Source: Promethearchaeota archaeon
Lineage (GTDB): Archaea; Asgardarchaeota; Lokiarchaeia; Sigyniarchaeales; SOKP01
NCBI GenBank assembly: GCA_016840165.1
Contig: JAEOSU010000009.1
Span: 16,331-80,330, forward strand
Direction of reading: 5' to 3'
DNA length: 64,000 nucleotides
The first letter of the stretch is position 1. Each line of letters begins with the position of its first letter. Positions 1-8,837 of the stretch are shown here, piece by piece. The notes under the pieces are model-generated. The model had not been told where the DNA came from, made no database searches, and saw nothing but the letters and a program-made list of their open reading frames with translations. The translations under genes were made by a program, and so were the position numbers.

Positions 1-473
1 CTTTTGTTTTGAATTTCAAAACAGTAAATAAAATTTAATTCATTAGTTTTCTTTATTAAATTCAATCGGCTGATTCTAAAATATTCAGATGGAACTCCTT
101 TCTCAATGTAATAAGAATCTACACCAACAAATACAGTCAATACTTGGAAGTTATATTGTTGTGTGAATTGGTTTAATGAGTGAGGTGTATATTGATTAAT
201 AGATTGGGTATTATAGATGTTAATACAGATTATCAGGGCATCCAAATTTTTCAGCTTAGAAGTTTCTTTAATCAACTGATCGAGGCTTTCTACTACAATT
301 AACCTAATTTTGAACGGGATTTCTTGATGAATCACCAAGTACTCATGAATATCATTGTTTTGACAATAATCAAGAGCAATTTGATAAAAATGTTGTTGAA
401 AAAGCTCTTTACAAGAATCTTCCATTCCCATAATCGCTAAATTGACGCTAAATCTAACTTTTTTCAAGCCCAA
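1..473 (-). CDS. Degenerate small-GTPase-fold protein, partial at left edge
   Basis: A minus-strand frame stays open from an upstream stop at 492-494 to the window edge, so the 3' end is missing. It reads about 157 residues with the strand/helix alternation of a Ras-like GTPase: beta-1 (VRFSVNLAIMGMEDSCKELF), a switch-region pair, beta-4 (LDALIICINIYN) and beta-5 (VLTVFVGVDSYYIE). The place of the P-loop reads GMEDSCKE instead of GxxxxGK[ST], and no NKxD is present at beta-5, so nucleotide binding is probably lost or altered. No ATG precedes beta-1; TTG codons at 473 or 467 are the likely starts. The fold assignment is inference from the pattern and could be wrong. Confidence 0.5.
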   Translation of the reverse strand, partial: MGLKKVRFSVNLAIMGMEDSCKELFQQHFYQIALDYCQNNDIHEYLVIHQEIPFKIRLIVVESLDQLIKETSKLKNLDALIICINIYNTQSINQYTPHSLNQFTQQYNFQVLTVFVGVDSYYIEKGVPSEYFRISRLNLIKKTNELNFIYCFEIQNK

Positions 474-563
474 TCTTTCCAAAAGAAATAATTAATCTTC
501 GTAATTTAACAATATAAATAAATAATATTTGTTTATTTATTAAAACCGGAAATTGTTGATTTC

Positions 564-1535
564 ATGCTGAAAATATATGGAAGCTTAACTTTTATGATAA
601 TCATGTGGAGCTTCTCTTTCATAATAGTTGATATCGGAATAGAATTTATCACACCTTTAACTTTAGCTCTATACAGGTTTATAATAGCATCAATGGCTTT
701 TGCAGTTATAGACATTATTCAAGTTTTTAAAAATAGAAAACCCAATGGGGCTCCAATCAACAAAAACGATAGAATAGTTTCTATAAGAAAAACACTCCTA
801 TTATTATTTTTTGCAAGCCTATCTGGAGTATCTCTTTTTTTTCTCAGTCAATATTTAGCTATTCAACTAATAGGGCCCTCTCTCCCTGCTCTATTTGTTT
901 GTTTATTAGCCCCGATTATTATTAGTGTTTTTGCTCTAATCTTTTTTAATGAAAAGTTAACAAAATTAAAGATACTAGGAATAATCATAGCTACATTTGG
1001 GAGTTTCCTTTTAATAACAGGCGGGGATATCTCAAATATTCTACCAAATTCTCCGAATTTCATAGGATATGTTCTAGCGCTTCTAACTCCAATATTATGG
1101 GCAATCTATTCAACTATTTCAAAACAATTAATTAAGAAATCGTCGAGTATAAAGATCAACAAATATATTTCATATTTGGGTCTACTTGAACTTTTCATAT
1201 TTGTTATAATATCTAATGAGTTTGGCATTTTCCTTTTAAATTTTACAAATGCAATTGTATTTTTATGTGCATTATATCTTGGATTAGGAAGCTATGTAAT
1301 TGGTTATTATATTTGGCAATACTCACAAACCAAGTTGAATTCATTAAAAGTTGCTTCATTTCTTTATATTGAACCATTTCTAACTCTAATTTTTTCACTC
1401 TTATTGGCAAGAAACGAGCTAATCGTATTGGGAAACATTGTAGGAGGAATTATAGTATTGCTGGCAGTTTTTATTATTAATTATGATAAAACAAGAAAAA
1501 AAGATTTGAATCCAAAAATTAGTGTCTCTTTATAA
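564..1535 (+). CDS. EamA/DMT-family transporter
   Basis: The 323-residue protein has about ten hydrophobic helices in two halves, the usual size and layout of drug/metabolite transporter (EamA, RhaT-like) permeases. Family features visible are the N-terminal WSFSFIIVDIG segment, the ALYRFIIAS segment at the end of helix 2 and the repeated half beginning around residue 168 (GYVLALLTPILWAIYSTISK). It probably exports or imports a small organic solute across the cytoplasmic membrane; the substrate cannot be read from sequence. It converges with the methyltransferase operon, with about 30 bp between the stops. The start is the first ATG after the AT-rich upstream region. Confidence 0.85.
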   Translation: MLKIYGSLTFMIIMWSFSFIIVDIGIEFITPLTLALYRFIIASMAFAVIDIIQVFKNRKPNGAPINKNDRIVSIRKTLLLLFFASLSGVSLFFLSQYLAIQLIGPSLPALFVCLLAPIIISVFALIFFNEKLTKLKILGIIIATFGSFLLITGGDISNILPNSPNFIGYVLALLTPILWAIYSTISKQLIKKSSSIKINKYISYLGLLELFIFVIISNEFGIFLLNFTNAIVFLCALYLGLGSYVIGYYIWQYSQTKLNSLKVASFLYIEPFLTLIFSLLLARNELIVLGNIVGGIIVLLAVFIINYDKTRKKDLNPKISVSL

Positions 1536-1564
1536 CCACTTGGGGGATTAGAGACTGATTTTCG

Positions 1565-3010
1565 TTATAAATTGGACTTCTCAATTCTATTTAATTCCCT
1601 CAAGAGATCCTCTTCAATGGGTATTAATGGTGCTTTTTTCTCTAATTTTAAGGCCTCCACTCTTGCGCGACTTCTCGCAGAATTCGACCCTAACATTCTC
1701 CACGAATCTCTTGTGGCTCGATCAACTATTGGACCAGTAAAAAGCAACTCTTCTCTAAATAACTTTAAAGTACTGGGATGTGATAGTAATTCTTGCTTAT
1801 CATCATAATCCTTTAGTATCTCTGAAGCAAATGGAGAACCATAATCTGTAATTCCTTTTAAGAATCTTTTTACCATACCACATATCTCATTATCTATTAG
1901 TAGTTTTTCTATGCTTTGAGTTGATTCAAAATCAAGCATTCCGGGACCAGATATCATATTTATCCCAGCGATACCTGCAAGTAAAGCACCCATTCCAGCT
2001 TCAAATCCCGCTTGGGCATCGGGAACTTTTGAATCACTTAAGCTCATATAGGCATGTGTTGGTAAGTTGAGGAATTTTCCCATTTCAACATCTCCTAAGT
2101 TAATCATCATAGTCTCAATTGCACCCATTGGAGTAGTTCCTGTTTTCATGTCTAGTATCGCTGGTGAACCTCCCCATATTATTGGAGCTCCTTTTCTTGA
2201 TAATTGAGCAATAACAACTCCAGCTAAACTTTCAGCACAATGTTGAGTTATCGAACCTAAAAGAGTTACAGGGGCACTCGCACCAGCTAAGGGCATCGAA
2301 ACAAACTCGGATGGTATCATGCTTTTTGCAGCATCAATAACCGATTGAGTAGTTAAATCGGACCATTTGAGAGGGGGGCTCGGACATGCATCGAATATAG
2401 CTAATGGCTTTTCAGCAAGGGCTTTTTCTGAGTTTCGACAAGTTAGTAATAATTCCCGCATAATCGAGAAGCTTTCCACGCGAAATGTACCAGTAATTAC
2501 GGGCTTATAACAATATGTTAGCGCTAAATAGAGTCTATGCCAATCCTGAGCGTTCTTGGGAACATCTTGGTAGATTAAGGCGGTACTTTGAGCATCGATA
2601 TACGGCAAATGCTCTACAATTTTTGAAAATCGAATAAAATCCGCAGACTGGGCATTTCGAATCTCTCCAGTTTGCTCATCTAAGATCAATATTGCAGCAG
2701 AACCGGGATCATAATTAACCTGATCTCCACTTAGTGTGAGATGATTTTGTCCCTCTCTATCATATAGTTTAACCTCATCTGGTACACTTTTTAAACACCG
2801 ATCAATAAGATCTGGTGGAATAAAAAATCGTGAATTTTTCTCTGGTAGTCCTTCTCGTTGGAAAAGTTCGGCGGCATCTCGATTTTCGACAAAAATTCCT
2901 TGAGTTTTTAATATGCTTTTAGCTTCTTCTAAAATTTTAGTTCTATACTCATCATTTAATATACTAATTTTAGGCCTAATTATGGTCATAGTTATTTTTT
3001 CATTCCTCAA
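1565..3010 (-). CDS. MttB-family (non-pyrrolysine) corrinoid methyltransferase
   Basis: The 481-residue protein matches the trimethylamine methyltransferase MttB superfamily (N-terminal RPKISILNDEYRTKILEEA, central NYDPGSAAILILDEQTGEI, C-terminal GAGMGALLAGIAGINMISGP-like region). True MttB enzymes carry pyrrolysine encoded by an internal TAG. This frame has no internal TAG and reads through the corresponding region (residues about 325-360, TPMGAIETMM to AGFEAGMGALL) with ordinary codons. It therefore belongs with the MtgB/MtpB/MtcB-type enzymes that demethylate quaternary amines such as glycine betaine, proline betaine or carnitine. It would transfer a methyl group to the corrinoid protein encoded two genes upstream. 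It is the last gene of a tight three-gene operon, 6 bp behind the homocysteine methyltransferase. Substrate unknown. Confidence 0.88.
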   Translation of the reverse strand: MRNEKITMTIIRPKISILNDEYRTKILEEAKSILKTQGIFVENRDAAELFQREGLPEKNSRFFIPPDLIDRCLKSVPDEVKLYDREGQNHLTLSGDQVNYDPGSAAILILDEQTGEIRNAQSADFIRFSKIVEHLPYIDAQSTALIYQDVPKNAQDWHRLYLALTYCYKPVITGTFRVESFSIMRELLLTCRNSEKALAEKPLAIFDACPSPPLKWSDLTTQSVIDAAKSMIPSEFVSMPLAGASAPVTLLGSITQHCAESLAGVVIAQLSRKGAPIIWGGSPAILDMKTGTTPMGAIETMMINLGDVEMGKFLNLPTHAYMSLSDSKVPDAQAGFEAGMGALLAGIAGINMISGPGMLDFESTQSIEKLLIDNEICGMVKRFLKGITDYGSPFASEILKDYDDKQELLSHPSTLKLFREELLFTGPIVDRATRDSWRMLGSNSARSRARVEALKLEKKAPLIPIEEDLLRELNRIEKSNL

Positions 3011-3016
3011 TCTTAA

Positions 3017-3889
3017 TTAGATTAACTTTTTAATTTGATTAATTGTTTTGGGAGATGTACCACAACAACCTCCCACAATCTTTACTCCTATTTCAATCAT
3101 CTTATAAATATGGTTTACAAACTCTTCCACAGGCTGATCATAATATATTTGCCCATTAGACTCCACTCTTGGTTGTCCGGCATTTGGTTTTATTGAGATT
3201 GGTAATTCAGTACACTTTTTCATTTCCTTTAGCAAATCTATCATATCGAGTGATCCTAAGGTGCAATTTGAACCAATTACATCCACTTTGCTCTCTTCTT
3301 GAGTTTTAATACATTTCTCAAGACTATCTCCCATAATGGTGAAAAAGCCTCTCTTTGTTCGTTTATAAGTCATTGAGCTGATGATTGGTTTTGAAGAAAC
3401 TTTCTTGATAGCATCTATTGCCGCTTTCATTTCATCGATATCAGAAATAGTCTCAATATGCCATAAATCAACTCCCATTTCTAATATTTCTGCTTGTTTT
3501 AAGAAACTTTCATACCACTCCTCAGGGGTAACTTTTCCAACCGGGGATTTAAAATATCCTGACGGACCAACATCACCCACAATAAGTTTACCATTAGGAC
3601 GAACCGCATTGATATTTTTAATCGCACTTTGATTTATTTCTTTAATTCTCTCTTCAAGTCTGTATTTCTTTAGATTAAGGTAACTCGAACCAAATGTGTT
3701 AGTTTGAACCATATCTGACCCTGCATCGAAATATGCTTTATGAATTTCTGAAATAACCTCTGGTTTTTCGATATTCAAGAGATCTGGCAACATTCCTGGT
3801 TTGATACCCCGTTTAAAAATCTCAGTACCCATACCCCCATCAAAAAGAATCACCTTAGAGTTATCCTCCAATAATTTATTAAATAGCAT
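3017..3889 (-). CDS. Homocysteine S-methyltransferase domain protein
   Basis: The 290-residue protein is a single homocysteine methyltransferase TIM barrel (the N-terminal module of MetH, or BHMT-like). The family start FDGGMGTEIFKRGI is present, as are the three zinc-binding cysteines: one in VIGSNCTLGS (about residue 208) and the pair in VGGCCGTSP near the C terminus. It lacks the folate, cobalamin and activation modules of MetH. Between a separate corrinoid protein and an MttB-type methyltransferase, it probably takes the methyl group from the corrinoid to make methionine, or links thiol and corrinoid methyl pools. Spacing is 28 bp from the corrinoid gene and 6 bp to the MttB gene. Confidence 0.88.
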   Translation of the reverse strand: MLFNKLLEDNSKVILFDGGMGTEIFKRGIKPGMLPDLLNIEKPEVISEIHKAYFDAGSDMVQTNTFGSSYLNLKKYRLEERIKEINQSAIKNINAVRPNGKLIVGDVGPSGYFKSPVGKVTPEEWYESFLKQAEILEMGVDLWHIETISDIDEMKAAIDAIKKVSSKPIISSMTYKRTKRGFFTIMGDSLEKCIKTQEESKVDVIGSNCTLGSLDMIDLLKEMKKCTELPISIKPNAGQPRVESNGQIYYDQPVEEFVNHIYKMIEIGVKIVGGCCGTSPKTINQIKKLI

Positions 3890-3917
3890 TTTCTATTTCA
3901 CCATTTTCCCAATAATT

Positions 3918-4568
3918 CTAAGTATGACTCATCAAATGCTTAACTAACTTTACTGCTTCAACCGCATTATCTGCATAACCATCCGCTCCACTCTCTTCAA
4001 CCCAAGATGGAGTAACTGGAGCACCACCTAAAATTACCTTAAAATTACCTCTAATTCCTCTGGATTCCAACAAATCAATAACTTTTTTCTGCCCGAACAT
4101 TGTTGTAGATAATAACGCCGATACTCCGATTATGTGTGCTTTTTTTTCAATGGCGGTTTCTACGATAGTTTCTGCGGAGATATCTGCTCCTAAATCGTAG
4201 ACTTCGAATCCATTTGCACTCAACATCGTGCCTACTATCGTTTTTCCAATTGAATGAATATCTCCTTCGATCGTTGCAATCACAATCCGTCCTAAAATAA
4301 TACCCTTATCTGATGATTTTAGGGAAGGTAAAAGAATTTTCATACATTCTTGCATAATAGTTCCACCAAGCATCAATTCAGGTAAGAAAAATTCACCATC
4401 TTCCCATAAATCACCAATACGACGTATTCCTTCTCCAAATCCTCTCTCGATTGTCTTAATTAAATCCATATCCTCATTAATAGCCTTAGTGGCTAATTCA
4501 ATCGCTTTTTCTTTATCTAAACTTACTATAGCATCAGAAATTTCTTTATAAAATTCTTCTTGAGACAA
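3918..4568 (-). CDS. Corrinoid (B12-binding) protein, MtbC/MttC-like
   Basis: The 216-residue protein has the two-part layout of methyltransferase corrinoid proteins. An N-terminal helical cap (about residues 1-90, with GEFFLPELMLGG) is followed by a B12-binding Rossmann domain with the lower-axial-ligand motif EGDIHSIGKTIVGTML (DxHxxG, His about 108), ISVSALL-type SxL and the C-terminal GGAPV loop. It would carry the methyl group between the MttB-family protein and the homocysteine methyltransferase encoded downstream. It is the promoter-proximal gene of the operon. No reductive activase (RamA-like) is seen in the window, so reactivation of Co(II) must come from elsewhere. Confidence 0.92.
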   Translation of the reverse strand: MSQEEFYKEISDAIVSLDKEKAIELATKAINEDMDLIKTIERGFGEGIRRIGDLWEDGEFFLPELMLGGTIMQECMKILLPSLKSSDKGIILGRIVIATIEGDIHSIGKTIVGTMLSANGFEVYDLGADISAETIVETAIEKKAHIIGVSALLSTTMFGQKKVIDLLESRGIRGNFKVILGGAPVTPSWVEESGADGYADNAVEAVKLVKHLMSHT

Positions 4569-4660
4569 AAATATTTCTCTCGATACTTAATTAATTATAA
4601 GTTTAACAATATTTAGGTTAATTAATTAAAATTTCGAAAATGAAAAAAACCACTAACCAT

Positions 4661-7600
4661 TCATCTTAAAATTTCATGATGTAAACTTTCAATAAATTCA
4701 TTAAAATTATCTCGATTAAATTTGACATATAACATTGGCATTAATAAAATTGGAATAAACTTATCATTTTCACAGACAGGAATAATTTTTATTAATCCTT
4801 TTTTGCTAATTTGATAAGCTGACTGCCATTCACCCTTTACAGCTTCAGATTTCATAGAGTTCTCAGAGCAAAAAAGAATAAAGGTATTACTCTTCCTAAG
4901 TGTTTTTTCCATGAAATCTACAATATTCTCCCCACTATCAGCTTCCCAAAAAGAAATTTCTTCAATTTCAGAATATACTTTTAAGTTTTCTACAATAATT
5001 GGAATTTGAAAATAATCCGAATCTTTTGTAGCATAGCTAATAAATATTCTTTTTTTTGGGATTTCTTTAGAAATACGCAGCAGCTCTTTAAAATTTAGCT
5101 TTGGTTTACTTACTGTCGCCTTAGATGCCAGTACTCTATTAGATTCTTCTGCAATTTCACGAATTTCACTTAATCTAGGAGATTGACTGATTTCCACGGG
5201 GCAAGCAGGAGCGAATATGCCCACCGTACTTCTTGAAATCGAAGGTTCTTCAATCGTACTAAGAGCAGAAATTAATATTAATTCTTCTTTTTGCACTCTT
5301 TCCAATTTGGTTAGAACTTCAATCTCTTTATCTTTATGGCCTGCTTTGCTGAACAATTCTGCAGCAGATTTTAAATACCCCGATCCAATCCTTAAAAGCT
5401 TTTTTCTTTTATCAAGATCTAACTCCTCATCGACTCTGATTAAATGCCATGCCGCATCAAAATAAGTTGAAGTAGCTAAAGCCCAATCAGCTGCATTATT
5501 GAAATTCCCTTTTTCATATAAAGAAGCCGCTTTCCTAAGCTTAGATTTAATTTTCGAGTAATGCTCTGTTTTTGTTTCTTTTTCAAGGGATTCATCAAAT
5601 TTACATCCAAATTCTAGTGCTTGACAAAATGCAGAATTTCCCGAAGCAAGTAATTTAAATTTAGTATCAGTAAAACTATTGCTAGCTCTTTTGAATAAAT
5701 TTCCTGCTTCTGCAAACCGTTCAGGATCTCCATACTTTTCAGCAAGCGTCATATTCTCCCAAGCTCGGCAAAGATAGTATATTGATTCAAGTTCTCTTCG
5801 CTCTCGCTCTACTTTAAATACAGTACAAATTATTCTAAATTGCGAAGCAGCAGTCGCAAATTTTTCAGCAGCTTCAAGTAAATTACCACGTTTACTTAAG
5901 ACTCTTCCTTTTTCAAGTTTAATTCTAGAAGAACAATAATCTTTCCTGATTTTAGCTACTTTCTCAAGTTTTTCAATTGTTTTCCTTTCTTCTTTAGAAT
6001 ATTTAGATGTATCTCCTAGTTTTTTTATTGTATTTTTGAAAGCGATTTTAGTCATCTTATAAATTCTAATGGCTTCTTCTTGTTTCCCTTGTTTACTAAA
6101 ATCTTCTGCTTCTTCTAATAAAGCCCATGCTGTGTAATAAGGTGCTTCATAATTGTATTTACGCACTTTTTTTAGAATTATAACTGCTTGCTCATAACTT
6201 TCTTTCGCTTTTATATGTTTCTCTCTTTTATGATAACTTTTAGCGCTTTCTATTAAACTCCAAGCATGAGCGTATCTTATTTTTTCTTGAACTCTCTTTT
6301 TAAGCGGTTTATATTCAACATTTTTTAGTGATTCTCTATGAATTTCTTGAGCCCTTTTATAATTTTCTGCCGATTCATCGTGATTACCCATTCTATCTTC
6401 GATACGTGCAATATATTCATGAGTAGCGGCAGCAAGGGAATTGTGTCCTCTTTTTAGACATTCATCAATGGTTTTAAGAAACAATTTTTTAGCTTCAATT
6501 AATGGATTAATATCTACTTTAGTGATACCTAATTCTTCAAGAAGAAGTCCTAATCTAACTTGTCCTACTATATTACCAGTACGAGACTCAACAGCATGTT
6601 TTATATATTTTTTAGAAGCATCTATGGCAGCTTCTAACATTTTTATCTTTTTTTGCTTGTTTTTTGCAATATCTGCCATAGTTTTATATGCTCTATATTG
6701 AGACGAATTAAATGATGCTGCTGCATTACCTCCTCTGTATGTTTCCCCAATATCTTTAGCTTGTTTAGCATAATAAAGCATTTTTCGAGCGTATCTATCT
6801 TGTTGTTCTTTTTCTGTAGTGAGAATTGCCATTTGTGAGTAAGACCAAGTAAGCAGTTGGAAAGCCCATACACAAAAAGGACCGAAAGCGAGATTTTTTA
6901 GTGAATTTTTGGTATAACTAATCCCTTTTTTAGCGTAAATTTCCCTCTCGTTTAGTGAAATAAAACTTCTCTGAGCAAAATTTCCATAATAAAATCCTGG
7001 TAAGAAATTGGAATAAAAATACCAGAGACTATTTTCATCTTCATATATTTTTCCTAAATCTATAATTTCATTTATATCATTAATAATCCTCTTTTGGAGA
7101 TAATTAAATCTACCACTAACTATTGCCCATAAATTTAACCAAAATAATGAAAGAATCGTAATTTTTTTTTCATTTGAATCCATGGCATAACTTAATCCCT
7201 TTTCATGGTATTCTAATCCTTTAAGAAAGTCTAATCTTTGGTCCCGTTCATCTTCAATAAAGTGAAATGCATAAGCAGAATATATAAAACCTGTTGCAAA
7301 ATTAATCATAGCAAGGATGGAATTATCAACGCAACCCTCAACTCTCTGTATACTTTCATCACATTTTAATAGGAATTCTCTTGTATATTGCTTATAAAAA
7401 TGCTCTCGTTTAAACGGCATTATAAAAAATATGATATGTAGATTAATAAAAAATTCAGCAAACAAGGATTCTGCCAGAATTTGAATATTTTCTTTTTCTT
7501 TTAAAATCTTCCAGATTTTATCCAAAATCTCCCTAGCTTTTTGAAAAATCTCTTCAATTTCTTTATTATCACTACAATATGAGGTTATTAATCCTAAAGT

Positions 7601-8056
7601 AATTGCAGCTCGACTAAAAACTCGTGCTCTACCCATTTGATTATCGTCTTTAGAATAACTTTCACTTGCCCTAATAAATAGATCATATGCTTTACTAAAT
7701 GATTCCTTTGCTTTAGCTACAGATTCGGTTATAAAACCGATATAATAACAAACTTCAGCCTTATTTTCTAATTCATCAGATTGCATCTCAACTTCTTTAA
7801 AAAGATTTGCTGCTTCAGTATAAGCTTTAATGGCATTACTGTACATCTCTCTATGATCTTCTACCGTTTCTACGGTATCAGCGGCTCTAGCATTTGCATA
7901 TCCGGACTTCCTATAAAATTCTGCAGCCTTTTCCATCTCATTTTCAATTAGGAAAGAATTAGCGGCTTTTTCATATAATGATGCTGCTTTTACCCAGTTG
8001 TAATTTCTTTCTTCTATAAGAGCTTGCTCTAAAGATCCATTTTCAACTTCTAACAT
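4661..8056 (-). CDS. Large TPR-repeat protein with C-terminal TIR domain
   Basis: The 1131-residue protein is almost entirely helical. Residues about 1-950 form TPR-like helix pairs (AASLYEKAANSF, AAEFYRKSGYANA, SYEQAVIILKKVRKYN). Residues about 1000-1131 are a TIR domain: beta-A RIFISYATKDSDYF, a WEADSGENI loop, FILFCSENSMKSEAVKGEW and a late IIPVCEND strand. The Glu in KGEW sits where catalytic NADase TIRs carry their glutamate, so NAD cleavage is possible but not shown. A TPR sensor with a C-terminal TIR effector is common in prokaryotic immunity and signalling proteins. No STAND NTPase motif (P-loop) is visible. It is transcribed alone. Confidence 0.85.
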   Translation of the reverse strand: MLEVENGSLEQALIEERNYNWVKAASLYEKAANSFLIENEMEKAAEFYRKSGYANARAADTVETVEDHREMYSNAIKAYTEAANLFKEVEMQSDELENKAEVCYYIGFITESVAKAKESFSKAYDLFIRASESYSKDDNQMGRARVFSRAAITLGLITSYCSDNKEIEEIFQKAREILDKIWKILKEKENIQILAESLFAEFFINLHIIFFIMPFKREHFYKQYTREFLLKCDESIQRVEGCVDNSILAMINFATGFIYSAYAFHFIEDERDQRLDFLKGLEYHEKGLSYAMDSNEKKITILSLFWLNLWAIVSGRFNYLQKRIINDINEIIDLGKIYEDENSLWYFYSNFLPGFYYGNFAQRSFISLNEREIYAKKGISYTKNSLKNLAFGPFCVWAFQLLTWSYSQMAILTTEKEQQDRYARKMLYYAKQAKDIGETYRGGNAAASFNSSQYRAYKTMADIAKNKQKKIKMLEAAIDASKKYIKHAVESRTGNIVGQVRLGLLLEELGITKVDINPLIEAKKLFLKTIDECLKRGHNSLAAATHEYIARIEDRMGNHDESAENYKRAQEIHRESLKNVEYKPLKKRVQEKIRYAHAWSLIESAKSYHKREKHIKAKESYEQAVIILKKVRKYNYEAPYYTAWALLEEAEDFSKQGKQEEAIRIYKMTKIAFKNTIKKLGDTSKYSKEERKTIEKLEKVAKIRKDYCSSRIKLEKGRVLSKRGNLLEAAEKFATAASQFRIICTVFKVERERRELESIYYLCRAWENMTLAEKYGDPERFAEAGNLFKRASNSFTDTKFKLLASGNSAFCQALEFGCKFDESLEKETKTEHYSKIKSKLRKAASLYEKGNFNNAADWALATSTYFDAAWHLIRVDEELDLDKRKKLLRIGSGYLKSAAELFSKAGHKDKEIEVLTKLERVQKEELILISALSTIEEPSISRSTVGIFAPACPVEISQSPRLSEIREIAEESNRVLASKATVSKPKLNFKELLRISKEIPKKRIFISYATKDSDYFQIPIIVENLKVYSEIEEISFWEADSGENIVDFMEKTLRKSNTFILFCSENSMKSEAVKGEWQSAYQISKKGLIKIIPVCENDKFIPILLMPMLYVKFNRDNFNEFIESLHHEILR

Positions 8057-8402
8057 TATTAATCATACTTCTTTCGGGGCGAAACCAAACAAAAAAATAT
8101 TATAATTAATAATTTGCATAATGAATTAATATGTCTTATTACATTAATGTAAATTTAATTTTAGGAAGTTATTAGAGAAAGTCTGGTTCTATTTGGGATA
8201 ATCTTATTATTCCATTGTTAGCAGATTATTTAACTGAATAAATTATATTATCTCACACTATACTAAACTAAAAAATTGTAAATAATAATCAAATGGTGAT
8301 GTTAAAATTCCCCGACGATATTATGCTAAAGCTAAAAAAACCTATGCCAAAGATCAATCTTTCGAGCAGGATCAAGTTGGAGAGGAAAAAGAACGCTATC
8401 TA

Positions 8403-8798
8403 GTGAGCATAGAGTTAATGAGCTTAAAGACTACAAAGGATTATGACATATTCGGCTGGCGTGGTGAGTTCTATTTCAAAATCGATTCCGAGGATAAATT
8501 ATTTAAGGCTCGTTGGCCCAATAAAGGAGAGATCAAATTACAAAGGAATCAAGAATTTACTTCAAAAGCAGATATGTCTCTCTGGAGCCAATTTATTACG
8601 GTGAGGGCAGATGAAAGTATTATACTTCCAATAAAAGTGATATTAAGAGAGAGAGACCCAATTCAGAAAGACAAGACTGTCGCAAAACAAGTGTTTGAGA
8701 TTAGATTACCCCAAAAAACAGAGTATGTAATTCTTCAGGATGACGATGAAGATACTAAAGCTAAACTCCGTATCCAAGCAACTAGAACGAGATATTAA
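8403..8798 (+). CDS. Small beta-rich protein of unknown family; N terminus uncertain
   Basis: The frame encodes 131 residues from GTG at 8403, rich in predicted beta strands (YDIFGWRGEFYFKID, FITVRADESIILPIKVIL, KQVFEIRLPQ), suggesting a C2-like or Ig-like sandwich; I do not recognise the family. The same frame stays open upstream to 8289 and reads plausible protein (PRRYYAKAKKTYAKDQ, residues acidic/basic), but no ATG, GTG or TTG lies there before 8403. The real start may therefore be unusual or upstream of an indel. An overlapping 36-codon frame from ATG 8293 ends at TAG 8401-8403 just at the GTG. Convergent with the C45 hydrolase gene. Confidence 0.55.
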   Translation: MSIELMSLKTTKDYDIFGWRGEFYFKIDSEDKLFKARWPNKGEIKLQRNQEFTSKADMSLWSQFITVRADESIILPIKVILRERDPIQKDKTVAKQVFEIRLPQKTEYVILQDDDEDTKAKLRIQATRTRY

Positions 8799-8837
8799 CT
8801 TTATCTTTTTTCTTAATTAATTTTTATTTTTTATTTT
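8799..8837 (+). terminator. T-rich tract between convergent genes
   Basis: Directly after the stop at 8798 the plus strand holds several T runs (CTTTATCTTTTTTCTTAATT then TTTTTATTTTTTATTTT). Oligo-T stretches are the usual intrinsic termination signal in archaea. It overlaps the last codons of the convergent gene. Read from composition only. Confidence 0.4.

Noticed and set aside
1565..3010. Pyrrolysine-encoding MttB
   Set aside because: The frame contains no internal TAG at or near the Pyl position and needs no readthrough; no pyl genes are present.
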